Of a DNA stretch of 64,000 nucleotides, positions 42,044 through 50,631 are shown piece after piece. The notes beneath the pieces are model-generated. The model was not told the origin of the DNA, did no database searches, and saw only the letters and a program-made list of their open reading frames with translations. Origin of the DNA: a candidate division NC10 bacterium CSP1-5. Its GTDB lineage: Bacteria > Methylomirabilota > Methylomirabilia > Methylomirabilales > CSP1-5. Made by a program: the position numbers and the translations under genes. Within the stretch, counting starts at the first letter, position 1. The number at the start of each line of letters is the position of its first letter. The stretch covers positions 1-64,000 of the forward strand of contig LDXR01000013.1 in the NCBI GenBank assembly GCA_001443495.1. Reading direction: 5' to 3'.

Positions 42044-42757
42044 TCATCGCGGGGATGCGGTTTGGCCCTTCCGCTGCTGGTGGAACTCTTCCAGCGTGCG
42101 GTTCGCCGCAACGATGGCCTCGAGCTTTTCCAGAACAGCGTTGAGCTGCGTGCCCGGGATCGCGACATAGAGCTCATTATCGGCGAGCCCCGTGTAGACG
42201 CGGTTGCCGATGCACCCCAAGCTCAGACTGACCCGCCCCGCCTCGGTCGCCGTGGGCACGATGGCACAGGTCGGTCGAAGCTGGGCCGCGGGGGCGTAGT
42301 CCAATCCTGCGGCATGCACCGCTTCGGCCAGCAGCATCACCTGCTTGGGATTGCCCTGCACGATGACCACATCCGGGTCGACCGGCGTAGCCGTCAACGG
42401 CGCATAGATCGCAACGCCGAACGACATGCCCAGCCGCGGAATCGTCGGCACTTCGTCCATGCGAATGTACTGGATGCGGGCCATCGTCTCAAGCAACCCG
42501 CCGAGCTCCCGCGCCGCATTGGCAGGCAGGGTAACGCCGTGGGTGTGGGCGCCAATCGGGCAGTTGTGGTGATCCGTCGCCCGTGTGAAGAAGACCTGCC
42601 CTTCCGCGGCTAGGCGCCAGTACACGCAGCCAGCCGGTGCGGCAGTACCAACGTGCGGGACGTTGGGTGGCGACTCGGCCCTGAAAGCCACCGCCACAGG
42701 CTCGACTTGCAGGCCGAGCAATTTCCGCAACTGGAGTCCGTCTGTCTTGCAGTCCAT
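42044..42757 (-). CDS. DUF169 family protein
   Basis: A 237-residue protein of the DUF169 family, often found near redox or C1 enzymes; function unknown. Features: LGLQVEPVAVAF near the start, a Cys-rich middle (AGCVYWRLAAEG, HHNCPIGAHTHG), TCAIVPTA, SLGCIGNRVYTGL and ELYVAIPG. The conserved cysteines suggest a metal or cofactor site. GGGAGG precedes the start. Confidence 0.85.
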   Translation of the reverse strand: MDCKTDGLQLRKLLGLQVEPVAVAFRAESPPNVPHVGTAAPAGCVYWRLAAEGQVFFTRATDHHNCPIGAHTHGVTLPANAARELGGLLETMARIQYIRMDEVPTIPRLGMSFGVAIYAPLTATPVDPDVVIVQGNPKQVMLLAEAVHAAGLDYAPAAQLRPTCAIVPTATEAGRVSLSLGCIGNRVYTGLADNELYVAIPGTQLNAVLEKLEAIVAANRTLEEFHQQRKGQTASPR

Positions 42758-42884
42758 GTAAGTCCTCCCTCTGTTAAGTCCGGCAGCAGGTCAGCGCCGG
42801 AAATAGGCCAACCAGGTGCCATGCTACCCCAATAGCCCGTGGGGCTCAACAGGCACCCGTGAGCCGGCACACCGGTGGGCCGTC

Positions 42885-43805
42885 TCAGGCGAGGTCGGGA
42901 ACCTCCATTGTCCCCTCGCTGACGAGCACCGAGGTGCCGCCCACCCGAACCGCGATAATGGCGCCGTCTCGCTTGTCGGCCTCGACATACAAGATGCTGG
43001 GGCGGCCCATTTCGAATCCCTGCTCGATGCTCCATCGGAGCGTCGCATCGGACCGTCCATCTCGCACCCCAAGGTACCCCGCCAGTGCCGTCGCCGCGGC
43101 GCCCGTGGCAGGGTCCTCTTCAATTCCCAAGGCGGGGGCGAACATGCGAGCCCGGAGACTGGAGCCGCTCAACTCTGCGTCATAGGCGAAGACGTACAGA
43201 TGCGGAGCCCAGTACGAGGAGAAAGATCGCTCCCACTCTTCCCGATTCACTCGGACCCGTCGGATGGCTTCCCGGTCGCGGACCGGGACGAACAGAAACG
43301 GCACCCCACAGGACACCGCTTGGGGTCCGGCCTCAGCCCGGAGCAGGTCAGAGGGGTGGAGCGACAGAGTCGCCGCGATCGTCTCCAGGGAAGGGGGCGG
43401 CGGGCCAAACTCCGGCAGTCTCGCCGCCGCCAGTTGAGCGAAGACCGGCCGCCCATCCTGGGCGCGGATCATCACCGCGACCGGACCCACGCCTTCCTCG
43501 AACACGATACTGGTCATTTCCCGTTCCATGGCGATCTCCCCTATCGATGCCAGGACGTGGGCAGTCCCGATCGTTGGATGGCCCGCAAATGGGAGTTCGG
43601 CGCTCGGGGTGAAGATACGCAACCGCCGCGTGTGCCCTGGCAGTTCCGCAGGAAACACGAAAACTGTTTCCGACAGGTTAAGCTCTCGTGCGATCCGCCG
43701 CATCTGCTCGCTACTCAAACCCCGCCCGTCTGGGAAGACCGCGACTGGATTGCCACCAAAGGCGCGATCTGTGAAGACATCGGCAGTATAGAAACGATAC
43801 CGCAT
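42885..43805 (-). CDS. PhzF-family isomerase/epimerase
   Basis: A 306-residue protein of the PhzF fold (two diaminopimelate-epimerase-like halves). The first half starts [20 protein letters not shown], with the catalytic Glu in [10 protein letters not shown] and [18 protein letters not shown]. The second half has [17 protein letters not shown]. Substrate unknown. The Met at 43820 is an alternative start. Confidence 0.9.
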   Translation of the reverse strand: MRYRFYTADVFTDRAFGGNPVAVFPDGRGLSSEQMRRIARELNLSETVFVFPAELPGHTRRLRIFTPSAELPFAGHPTIGTAHVLASIGEIAMEREMTSIVFEEGVGPVAVMIRAQDGRPVFAQLAAARLPEFGPPPPSLETIAATLSLHPSDLLRAEAGPQAVSCGVPFLFVPVRDREAIRRVRVNREEWERSFSSYWAPHLYVFAYDAELSGSSLRARMFAPALGIEEDPATGAAATALAGYLGVRDGRSDATLRWSIEQGFEMGRPSILYVEADKRDGAIIAVRVGGTSVLVSEGTMEVPDLA

Positions 43806-43945
43806 GGCCTCCGCTACCATCGCCTGGCCGTGCGGGACGTGGGCTCAACCACGGCCTGAAGCGCCCGATGTGATTGATCTCGCTCCGCTCGTTATCGCGT
43901 GGAACACTTGATGAACTGGCGACTTCAGAACGTCTTTGTGCGGGA

Positions 43946-44770
43946 TCATTGGTGGTTAGGTTTTTGCAGCACGAAGCTTGAGTATATCACCTCTCCAGTC
44001 CGGAAACCTTCATACATCATAGAGCCTCTGACCCCGGCGAATTCCTGGAATGGTCCTAACAGCATCTTGTGCACTGCTTCCTGTATCAGCGCCAGTTTGC
44101 GTTCGTTGTCCAAATTCAGGGCTTCGATAACATTCGTTGTTATATTCGTCTCTTTGATCAGAGTCATCCCGGAATGACGTAACTCTCTACGAAGATTGTC
44201 GATTTCGTCTTTGTCACGAAAGTCTGCGTACAGAAAGTAACCACCCTGCCGGAGGACCCTCTTGACTTGCATAAGAAAGGCATTTATTGAACCATAACAG
44301 TGGGAGGATTCCACATTAACAACCGCGTCAAAGCTATCATCCCTAAAAGGCAGACATTCAGCATCGCCAACTACGAATGAAAGTCCTTCTACGAAAGAAT
44401 AGCGTTTCTTGCAGAATGCCACTGCTCTTTTTGAAAAATCAACACCGACCACTCTTTTTGGCCTTAAAAAACATTTGATATAATATGCGCCCCCTCCCCG
44501 ACCGCTGCCTACTTCCAGCACCTTTAAATCTTTAAGGTCAACAACATTGGCAACATGGTGATAGAGTTGGATGCAATAGCGATCTGGCTCGTCAGCATCG
44601 TCCAATTGGAGTTTCTCTGTCTGGGGGTCTAATGAAGCGTAGCCATAGTTTATGAATGACCACTCTTCTCTCTTGTAGGATCGTGCCAGGAACTGGTACC
44701 AGTGTCTCCAGATTAACTTTCTCAAATGAGGAGAAAGTCGACAAATGGCCATGAAGAGTTTAGCGATCAT
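43946..44770 (-). CDS. SAM-dependent methyltransferase (phthiotriol methyltransferase-like)
   Basis: A 274-residue class I methyltransferase similar in layout to mycobacterial phenolphthiotriol O-methyltransferase. RKLIWRHWYQFLARSYKREE, INLYHH-like CIQLYHHVANVVDL, SAM loop KVLEVGSGRGGGAYYI, GDAECLPFRDDSFDAVVNVE, and VLRQGGYFLYADFRD. It is clearly more AT-rich than its surroundings, a sign of transfer. I set the start at 44770, where GAGGGG is placed correctly; the frame continues upstream into an unrelated SDR fragment. It is divergent from the fatty-acid cluster. Confidence 0.85.
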   Translation of the reverse strand: MIAKLFMAICRLSPHLRKLIWRHWYQFLARSYKREEWSFINYGYASLDPQTEKLQLDDADEPDRYCIQLYHHVANVVDLKDLKVLEVGSGRGGGAYYIKCFLRPKRVVGVDFSKRAVAFCKKRYSFVEGLSFVVGDAECLPFRDDSFDAVVNVESSHCYGSINAFLMQVKRVLRQGGYFLYADFRDKDEIDNLRRELRHSGMTLIKETNITTNVIEALNLDNERKLALIQEAVHKMLLGPFQEFAGVRGSMMYEGFRTGEVIYSSFVLQKPNHQ

Positions 44771-45001
44771 GAAGGACCCCTCATGATCATCGGGCCCAAT
44801 CAATAGACCAGGATTCACAACAACGACGTCGCGATCTCGTGCGGCTGCAGCGAGTGCCAGTTCCTCGGCTGTGCGCTTTGCTTGCACGTACTCTACCTGA
44901 AGCCCTCGCAGGTTCCAAGTGTCATCTTCCGTCAGGGGCCGTCCGTGCGATGCGCCGACCGTAACGACGCTGGAGGTGTGCAGGAGGCGCGCCTGATTCA
45001 T
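44771..45001 (-). pseudogene. NAD-dependent epimerase (extended SDR) fragment
   Basis: In frame with, and just upstream of, the methyltransferase: LLHTSSVVTVGASHGRPL, LQVEYVQAKRTAEELALAAA (YxxxK) and VVVVNPGLLIGPDDHEG. This is the middle of a dihydroflavonol-reductase/epimerase-type protein. Both the N-terminal NAD-binding Gly motif and the C-terminal half are gone. GC-rich, unlike the methyltransferase that interrupts it. Confidence 0.65.
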
Positions 45002-45015
45002 CAATGACCTGGACC

Positions 45016-45044
45016 TTGACACCCCCCCTCCGCCTTGTAATAAT
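45016..45044 (+). promoter_or_regulatory. Strong sigma-70-like promoter of the fatty-acid cluster
   Basis: A perfect TTGACA (45016-45021), 17-base spacer, then AATAAT (45039-45044, five of six consensus bases). It lies about 50 bp upstream of the first gene of the plus-strand cluster. Confidence 0.65.
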
Positions 45045-45096
45045 GAACAGGTTTACCACAGGACCAGAATCAGAGTCCGAATGAGCAGGGACAGCG

Positions 45097-45852
45097 ATGT
45101 CGTACCCACTCAACGGGAAGGTTGCCCTGGTGACCGGCGCCTCCCGGGGCATCGGCCGCGCGATCGCGCGGAAGCTAGCCTCGGCCGGATGTCACTTGGC
45201 GGCGACGTATTACAACAGCCACGACGAGGCGGAGTCTCTGTGTGCGGAGGTCCGGGCAATGGGGCGGCGCGCCTGCGCGCTCCAGGGCAACGTCGCCAGC
45301 CCCGAAAGTGTCGGTGAGGTCATGGAGGCCTTTGGGAAGGAATTTGACCGCCTCGACATCCTGATCAACAATGCCGCTACCGGCGTGCTCAAGCCCGCTC
45401 TCGAGATGACCCTCAAGCAGTGGCGGTGGTGCTTGGAGACCAATGCGTTGGCTGTGAACCTCTTCGCTCAGCGCGCAGTCCCGCTCATGCCGCGGGGGGG
45501 CCGCATCATTGCCATATCCAGTCTCGGTGCGAGCCATGCGATTCCCGGGTACGGTTTCATCGGAGCTTCGAAAGCCGCCCTGGAGTCGCTCGTACGGACT
45601 TTGGCACAGGAGCTGGGGCCGCTCGGCATTTGCGTCAACGCGGTCAGTGCGGGACCCGTAGACACCGATGCCTTGAAGTTTTTCCCAAACCGCGAAGAGC
45701 TGCTCTCCTCATTCACGCAGCGGGCGCCGTCGGGGCGTGCCCTGACGCCCGATGATGTCGCGGGCGCGGTCTACCTCCTCTGCCTTCCGGAGGCCGACAT
45801 GGTCACGGGTCACACGCTGGTCGTGGACGGCGGATTTTCCATTGCGAGCTGA
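45097..45852 (+). CDS. FabL-like enoyl-ACP reductase
   Basis: A 251-residue SDR. VALVTGASRGIGRAIARKLA binds NADPH. The catalytic pair is spaced Tyr-x6-Lys (GYGFIGASKAALESLVRTLA), the enoyl-reductase spacing rather than the FabG YxxxK. The tail DTDALKFFPNREELLSSF with LCLPEADMVTGHTLVVDGG strongly resembles Bacillus FabL. It would complete each elongation cycle for the carrier protein of this cluster. First gene after the promoter; 9 bp to fabG. Confidence 0.85.
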   Translation: MSYPLNGKVALVTGASRGIGRAIARKLASAGCHLAATYYNSHDEAESLCAEVRAMGRRACALQGNVASPESVGEVMEAFGKEFDRLDILINNAATGVLKPALEMTLKQWRWCLETNALAVNLFAQRAVPLMPRGGRIIAISSLGASHAIPGYGFIGASKAALESLVRTLAQELGPLGICVNAVSAGPVDTDALKFFPNREELLSSFTQRAPSGRALTPDDVAGAVYLLCLPEADMVTGHTLVVDGGFSIAS

Positions 45853-45861
45853 GGGACCAGG

Positions 45862-46620
45862 ATGTTCCAGGCCTCCGGTTTGGCGGACAAAGCAGTCATC
45901 ATTACGGGCGGGACCCGCGGCATCGGGCGGGCAAGCGTGGAGCTCTTTGCAGCCGAGGGGGCTGATGTCACCTTTTTCTTTCGGCAAAGCCAGGCCCTTG
46001 CTAATGAGCTCGTCGCCGCCGGTCGTGCCGTAAAGCAGCGGATCACGGCGGACCAGGTCGATGTCCGAGACGGCAAAGCATGTGAAGCGGCCGTCGAGCG
46101 GATGGTGAGTCGCTGCGGCCGGATCGATGTGCTTGTCAACAACAGCGGGGTGATCCGCGATAACCTGCTCGGGCTCCTCGAGGACGACGACGTGAAGACT
46201 GTCCTCGACACCAATGTCGTCGGGATCTTTAACGTCACGCGTGCGGTGGTCACGCACATGATCTCCCGCCGCGCAGGTAAGATTATCAACGTGAGTTCGG
46301 TCGCGGGCGAAAAGGGGGGCCGAGGTCAGACAAACTACGCGGCAAGCAAGGGGGCAATCAACGCCTTCACCAGGGCGCTCGCCGTCGAGTTGGCCCCCCG
46401 CGGAATCACCGTGAATGCCGTGGCTCCCGGCGTCATCGAAACTGATATGTCACGCGATCTCCTCGAACAGGCACCTGACGAAGTAAAGTCGCGCATTCTC
46501 CTCCGGAGGGTCGGCATGCCGAGGGAGGTGGCCTACGCGATCATGTTCCTCGCTTCGAAGTATGCGGACTACATCACTGGGCAGATCCTCCACGTTGATG
46601 GCGGATTCAAGATGGAGTGA
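45862..46620 (+). CDS. fabG: 3-oxoacyl-ACP reductase (FabG-like)
   Basis: A 252-residue SDR with VIITGGTRGIGRASVELFAA, NNSGVIRDN, catalytic Ser in INVSSVAGEKGG, and NYAASKGAINAFTRALAVEL (YxxxK). The C-terminal GQILHVDGGF is typical. It reduces 3-oxoacyl-ACP in the elongation cycle of this cluster. Only 4 bp separate it from the carrier gene. Confidence 0.92.
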   Translation: MFQASGLADKAVIITGGTRGIGRASVELFAAEGADVTFFFRQSQALANELVAAGRAVKQRITADQVDVRDGKACEAAVERMVSRCGRIDVLVNNSGVIRDNLLGLLEDDDVKTVLDTNVVGIFNVTRAVVTHMISRRAGKIINVSSVAGEKGGRGQTNYAASKGAINAFTRALAVELAPRGITVNAVAPGVIETDMSRDLLEQAPDEVKSRILLRRVGMPREVAYAIMFLASKYADYITGQILHVDGGFKME

Positions 46621-46624
46621 ACGG

Positions 46625-47065
46625 ATGCAGAGCTCATACGACACAATATCGAAGGATGAGGTCATGGAGGTTTATCCGAAGGTGGCGGAGACCATTGCGG
46701 AGGCTCTGGGTCGCGATCTCGACGACGTAAAACTGACGGCCCCGCTCATGGAAGGCCTCGACGCAGAATCGATTGACTTCCTTGACATCGTCTTCCGTCT
46801 CGAACGACAATTCAAGGTCAAGATCCCACGGGGAAAGATCGCGGAGGACGCGCGTGGAACCCTGTCGGAGGAGGAGTTTGAGCAGAAGGGTTACCTCACG
46901 CAAGCGGGCCTGAAGCGGTTGCAGGAGCACCTCAGCGAGGTTTCTCCAGAGCGCTTCAGATCTCCGATTAAGGCCCGCGACATTCCACGCCTCTTTACCG
47001 TGGAGACCTTTTGCAAACTGGTGGTGCGAGCCCAGAAGCAAGCCACAAAGTCCCCGGATGGCTAG
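46625..47065 (+). CDS. AcpXL-like acyl carrier protein with C-terminal extension
   Basis: A 146-residue carrier. The phosphopantetheine site is MEGLDAESIDFLDIVFRLER (Ser in the usual DSL position), followed by QFKVKIPRG. SIDFLDIVF and KIP closely resemble rhizobial AcpXL, the carrier for very-long-chain hydroxy fatty acids of lipid A. After residue 85 it has about 60 extra residues (LTQAGLKRLQEHLSE, TVETFCKLVVRAQ) beyond normal ACP length. The ATG at 46625 follows the fabG stop with GGAG upstream. Confidence 0.85.
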   Translation: MQSSYDTISKDEVMEVYPKVAETIAEALGRDLDDVKLTAPLMEGLDAESIDFLDIVFRLERQFKVKIPRGKIAEDARGTLSEEEFEQKGYLTQAGLKRLQEHLSEVSPERFRSPIKARDIPRLFTVETFCKLVVRAQKQATKSPDG

Positions 47066-47216
47066 AAGACCTTCAGTCCACCCGGATCACAGAGCACCGC
47101 ATGCAAAGGCGTCAGGTCGGGAGAACCCGGCGTGCGGTTGATGAGTTGCGCGCGGTACGGCACATGCCGGTTCAGAACCTCGGTATGGGGCCCCTTTCCA
47201 AGAACGGTGGCCAGGA

Positions 47217-48050
47217 ATGGCATTCTTATTTGTCGATCGAATCACAGAGATCGTGCCCGGCAGGCGGGCCCGCGGCACCTTCTCCATCCCAAAAGATCTC
47301 CGAAGTCTGTCACCATGCCTTGTCGGTGAAGCGCTTGGACAGCTCGCAGCGTGGGTCGCGATGGCACAGGTAGCGTTTCGCAGTCGACCGGTTGCGGGAA
47401 TAACCGGTGAGTTCAGAATAAAGCGAGATGCTTCTCCGGGGGCAATTCTCGACCTGGAAGTGGAGCTCGACACCTGTGAGAGTGATGCAATCCTGTATGG
47501 CGGATCGGCGCGTGTCGAGGACCGTCCGATCGTGGAACTCAGCCGGTGCGTCGGTCCCATGCTTCCGATGGAGGACTTCGACGATCCCGAGGTCGTGCGC
47601 GACCGCTTCGAGTTGCTCTGCGGCGCAGGGGCACCTCCCCAAAGCTTCTCCGGTGACGTCGCGCCAAGCCCCCGCATTGTGGTTATTGATCACAATCCCG
47701 GCAAGCGGCTTCGTGCGGAAATGCAAGTTCCCAGTTCGGCCCCGTTTTTCGCAGATCACTTCCCGCGGAGGCCGGTGTTTCCCGGAACGCTCCTCATCGA
47801 TGCAAACGTGCATCTTGCAGTTCGCCTAGCCAGAGAGGTAGTTGACCCGAGCGTCCGTATGCTGCTCAGGACGACGCGCATCTCGAACGTGAAAATGCGC
47901 TCGTTCCTGCCCCCCGGTCAGTCACTGGAGATTGATGCGGAGATCGTAACGGCGAGCCGGAGTTCTGCCGAGATTACGCTCATCTCGGAAGCCGAAGGCC
48001 AACGGGTGTCGACCGCCCGTGTGGAGACAGGCCTGTGGGTGGCATCGTGA
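47217..48050 (+). CDS. Double-hotdog 3-hydroxyacyl-ACP dehydratase (FabZ/FabA-like)
   Basis: A 277-residue protein with two hotdog folds. The N-terminal one starts MAFLFVDRITEIVPGRRARG. The C-terminal one has FFADHFPRRPVFPGTLLIDA, the FabZ-like H-x-P...PG signature with the active-site region. Single-domain FabZ has about 150 residues, so this is a duplicated or dimer-in-one form. It fills the dehydratase slot (like fabZXL). The start is uncertain: 150 bp after the ACP gene lack an obvious alternative. Confidence 0.8.
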   Translation: MAFLFVDRITEIVPGRRARGTFSIPKDLRSLSPCLVGEALGQLAAWVAMAQVAFRSRPVAGITGEFRIKRDASPGAILDLEVELDTCESDAILYGGSARVEDRPIVELSRCVGPMLPMEDFDDPEVVRDRFELLCGAGAPPQSFSGDVAPSPRIVVIDHNPGKRLRAEMQVPSSAPFFADHFPRRPVFPGTLLIDANVHLAVRLAREVVDPSVRMLLRTTRISNVKMRSFLPPGQSLEIDAEIVTASRSSAEITLISEAEGQRVSTARVETGLWVAS

Positions 48051-49348
48051 CGCGCGCACGAGTTCGGGTAGCGATCACCGGACTGGGCCTCGTGACTCCC
48101 CTCGGCAACGACACCAGGACCACGTGGGAGGCCCTCCTCACTGGTCGCACGGGAATCGCTCCTATCATGACCTTTGACGCCAGCGGCTTTCCGGTCCGAA
48201 TCGGTGCCGAGGTAAAGGGATTTGACCCAAGAACCGCCATCGAGGACCGCAAGCTCCTCAAGTTTTCCAATCGGTATCACGGCTTCGCCCTCGGCGCAGC
48301 CGAAGAGGCGATTCGGGACGCCGGCATCCGCCCTGAGAACGCTAGCGCAGCCCGCTGGGGTTGCGTCGTCGGAAGCGGGATGATGGGGATCGAGTTCGGT
48401 GAACTCGTTGAGGCGCATCGCCGATTTGCTGTGGATGGCCATATCGCTCCGGAGCGATTCGGCATCGACGGAATCGCTGGTGCGGACCCGCTCGTGTTCT
48501 GCCGAAGTCAGGCGAACAACGGACTTTCGCTCTTGCTCCAACATTTCGGGATCCGCGGCTATGCCACAGCCGTTCACACCGCGTGCGCCTCGGGAGGGCA
48601 GGCAGTCGGAACGGCGGTGAAGTTGATTCGACGCGGGACCGCTGACTTTGTCCTCACCGGCGGCTTCGACTCGATGCTGAACCCGGTTGGGCTCGCGGCG
48701 TTCTGTCTCCTTGGCGCCCTTTCACCGGACAATGATGAGCCCGAACGGGCGAGCCGTCCGTTCGACCGCACGCGCAACGGTTTCATCCTCGGAGAGGGGG
48801 CCGGGTTTCTCGTTCTCGAGGAGTGGAATGCGGCCTGCCGGCGCGGGGCGCGGATTTATGCTGAACTCGCCGGTGACGGGAACTCCCTCAGCAGTTACAG
48901 AATCACCGATTCCCATCCATCAGGCGATGGGCCGATCCAGGCGATGGCTCAGGCCCTCGCCGATGCCCGCGCACGCCCTGAAGATGTCGACTACCTCAAC
49001 GCCCACGGGACGTCGACTCCCATGAACGACCGGAGCGAGTGTGCAGCGGTCCGCGCCGTGTTCGGCGCCCATGCGGACCGGATCGCGGTCAGCTCGACAA
49101 AGAGTCTCATGGGGCACCTCATCGCGGGGGCCGGGGCGGTCGAGGCCGCGATCTGCGCCCTGGCGATCCACCATGGGCTCCTTCCGCTCAACGCAAATCT
49201 CCACGAGCCCGACCCTGAATGCGACCTGGATTTCGTCCGCGACCTCCCGCACCCCCGAAGAGTAGGCGTTGCCATATCGAACTCCTTCGGCTTCGGCGGG
49301 TCGAACAATTGCGTCATCCTTCGAAACCCTGAGGACGTTCACATATGA
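48047..49348 (+). CDS. Ketosynthase (FabF-like, catalytically complete)
   Basis: A 433-residue beta-ketoacyl-ACP synthase. ITGLGLVTPLGNDTRTTWEA at the start, active-site Cys in VHTACASGGQAVG, His in YLNAHGTSTPMND and STKSLMGHLIAGAGAVEA, and NSFGFGGSNNCVIL at the end. A GTG start at 48047 overlaps the dehydratase stop (GTGA), showing coupling. It corresponds to the active FabF of acpXL-type clusters. Confidence 0.92.
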   Translation: MTRARVRVAITGLGLVTPLGNDTRTTWEALLTGRTGIAPIMTFDASGFPVRIGAEVKGFDPRTAIEDRKLLKFSNRYHGFALGAAEEAIRDAGIRPENASAARWGCVVGSGMMGIEFGELVEAHRRFAVDGHIAPERFGIDGIAGADPLVFCRSQANNGLSLLLQHFGIRGYATAVHTACASGGQAVGTAVKLIRRGTADFVLTGGFDSMLNPVGLAAFCLLGALSPDNDEPERASRPFDRTRNGFILGEGAGFLVLEEWNAACRRGARIYAELAGDGNSLSSYRITDSHPSGDGPIQAMAQALADARARPEDVDYLNAHGTSTPMNDRSECAAVRAVFGAHADRIAVSSTKSLMGHLIAGAGAVEAAICALAIHHGLLPLNANLHEPDPECDLDFVRDLPHPRRVGVAISNSFGFGGSNNCVILRNPEDVHI

Positions 49349-50622
49349 GCAAGAAGGTGATGATAACCGGCGAGGGCGCCATCTGCGCCGCGGGGAAGGA
49401 CCCGGATGAGATCTGGAAAGCGGCGAGGGCTGGGCGATCCGCGATCGACGCAATCCAGCAGTGGGACTCCTCAAATTGGCCATCCAGACTAGCGGGAGAG
49501 ATTGCCGACCTCAACCCGCGAGCATTAGTGGAGGATCGAAAGCTCCACAAGCTCGTCCGGCGCACCGATCTTCTCGGGTTGTACGCCGCATCGAAGGCGA
49601 TAGAAGATGCCGGGCTCATCCCGCATCGTGACGCCCTTGATCCCGCCCAAGCCGACCTGTTCAATGATCGCACGGGGGTCTATGTCGGGGGGGGCGGCGG
49701 TGCCTACCAAGACCAGTACGATTACTTCCCCCTGCTCACCGCTGCGAGGGGGGACCTGGGGATCTTCGGTCGCCAACTCGCCACGACCGTAAACCCGATG
49801 TGGCTTCTCCGGACCCTGCCCAACAACGTCCTCTGCCATATCGGAATCCGATACGCCTTCAAGGGGCCGAATGCGTGCATAACAAACCACACCGCCAGCG
49901 GGATGCTCGCCGTCGCCGAGGCGGCCGCTGCCCTTCGCGCAGGCGAGGCAGACCGTGCAGTCGCCGTCGGGCACGACTCCCCCATCGAACCGGAGACAAT
50001 CCTCTATTTCCATGCGCTTGGCCTCCTCGCTGCGGATACGATTCGGCCCTTTGACAGCGCCCGGAGCGGGACTCTTTTAGGGGAGGGTGCCGCGGCGCTC
50101 GTCCTCGAAACGGCAGCGGCAGCCCGGGCACGCGGCGCGAAGGTTCGCGGCGAGTTTCTCGGCAGCGCCTGTGTCGCCGAGGGGGAAGGGCTCCTCTCGA
50201 TCCGCACGGACGGGGATGGGCTCGTACGCGCTATTGTCCTGGCGCTCGAGGACGCGGAGATCGGCCCGGCAGACGTCGGGATGATCGTGGCCCACGGAAA
50301 CGGCACACCACCGTCGGACGCGTCGGAGGCATCGGCAATTCGCCATATCTTTGGGACGAAGCCGCCACCGACCACGGCCTTCAAGTGGGCCTTCGGGCAT
50401 CTCTTGGCCGCCTCAGGGATCCTCGACACCGTATTGGCCCTCGACTCGCTCCGGCATGGGGATGTTCCCGGGATCGCAACCCTCCGCGAGCTGGACCCGG
50501 CCTGCGCAACCCTGGCAGTATCTACAACGGCGCAACCGCCGCGCAGCGGCGTCGCACTCGTTCTCGGCCGTGGCTTTGCAGGAACAAACGCCGCACTGCT
50601 CTTGCGAGCCTCGGCTGACTAA
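49345..50622 (+). CDS. Ketosynthase homologue lacking the active-site Cys
   Basis: A 425-residue FabF-fold protein. Where the partner has TACASGG, this has TNHTASGMLAVAEAA, so the catalytic Cys is Thr; the later His motifs remain partly recognisable (IVAHGNGTPPSDASE, FKWAFGHLLAASG). This mirrors ketosynthase-beta/chain-length-factor subunits, which pair with an active KS and set chain length. The ATG overlaps the previous stop by 4 bp (ATGA), favouring 1:1 co-translation of a heterodimer. Confidence 0.85.
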   Translation: MSKKVMITGEGAICAAGKDPDEIWKAARAGRSAIDAIQQWDSSNWPSRLAGEIADLNPRALVEDRKLHKLVRRTDLLGLYAASKAIEDAGLIPHRDALDPAQADLFNDRTGVYVGGGGGAYQDQYDYFPLLTAARGDLGIFGRQLATTVNPMWLLRTLPNNVLCHIGIRYAFKGPNACITNHTASGMLAVAEAAAALRAGEADRAVAVGHDSPIEPETILYFHALGLLAADTIRPFDSARSGTLLGEGAAALVLETAAAARARGAKVRGEFLGSACVAEGEGLLSIRTDGDGLVRAIVLALEDAEIGPADVGMIVAHGNGTPPSDASEASAIRHIFGTKPPPTTAFKWAFGHLLAASGILDTVLALDSLRHGDVPGIATLRELDPACATLAVSTTAQPPRSGVALVLGRGFAGTNAALLLRASAD

Positions 50623-50631
50623 GGGAGACGG

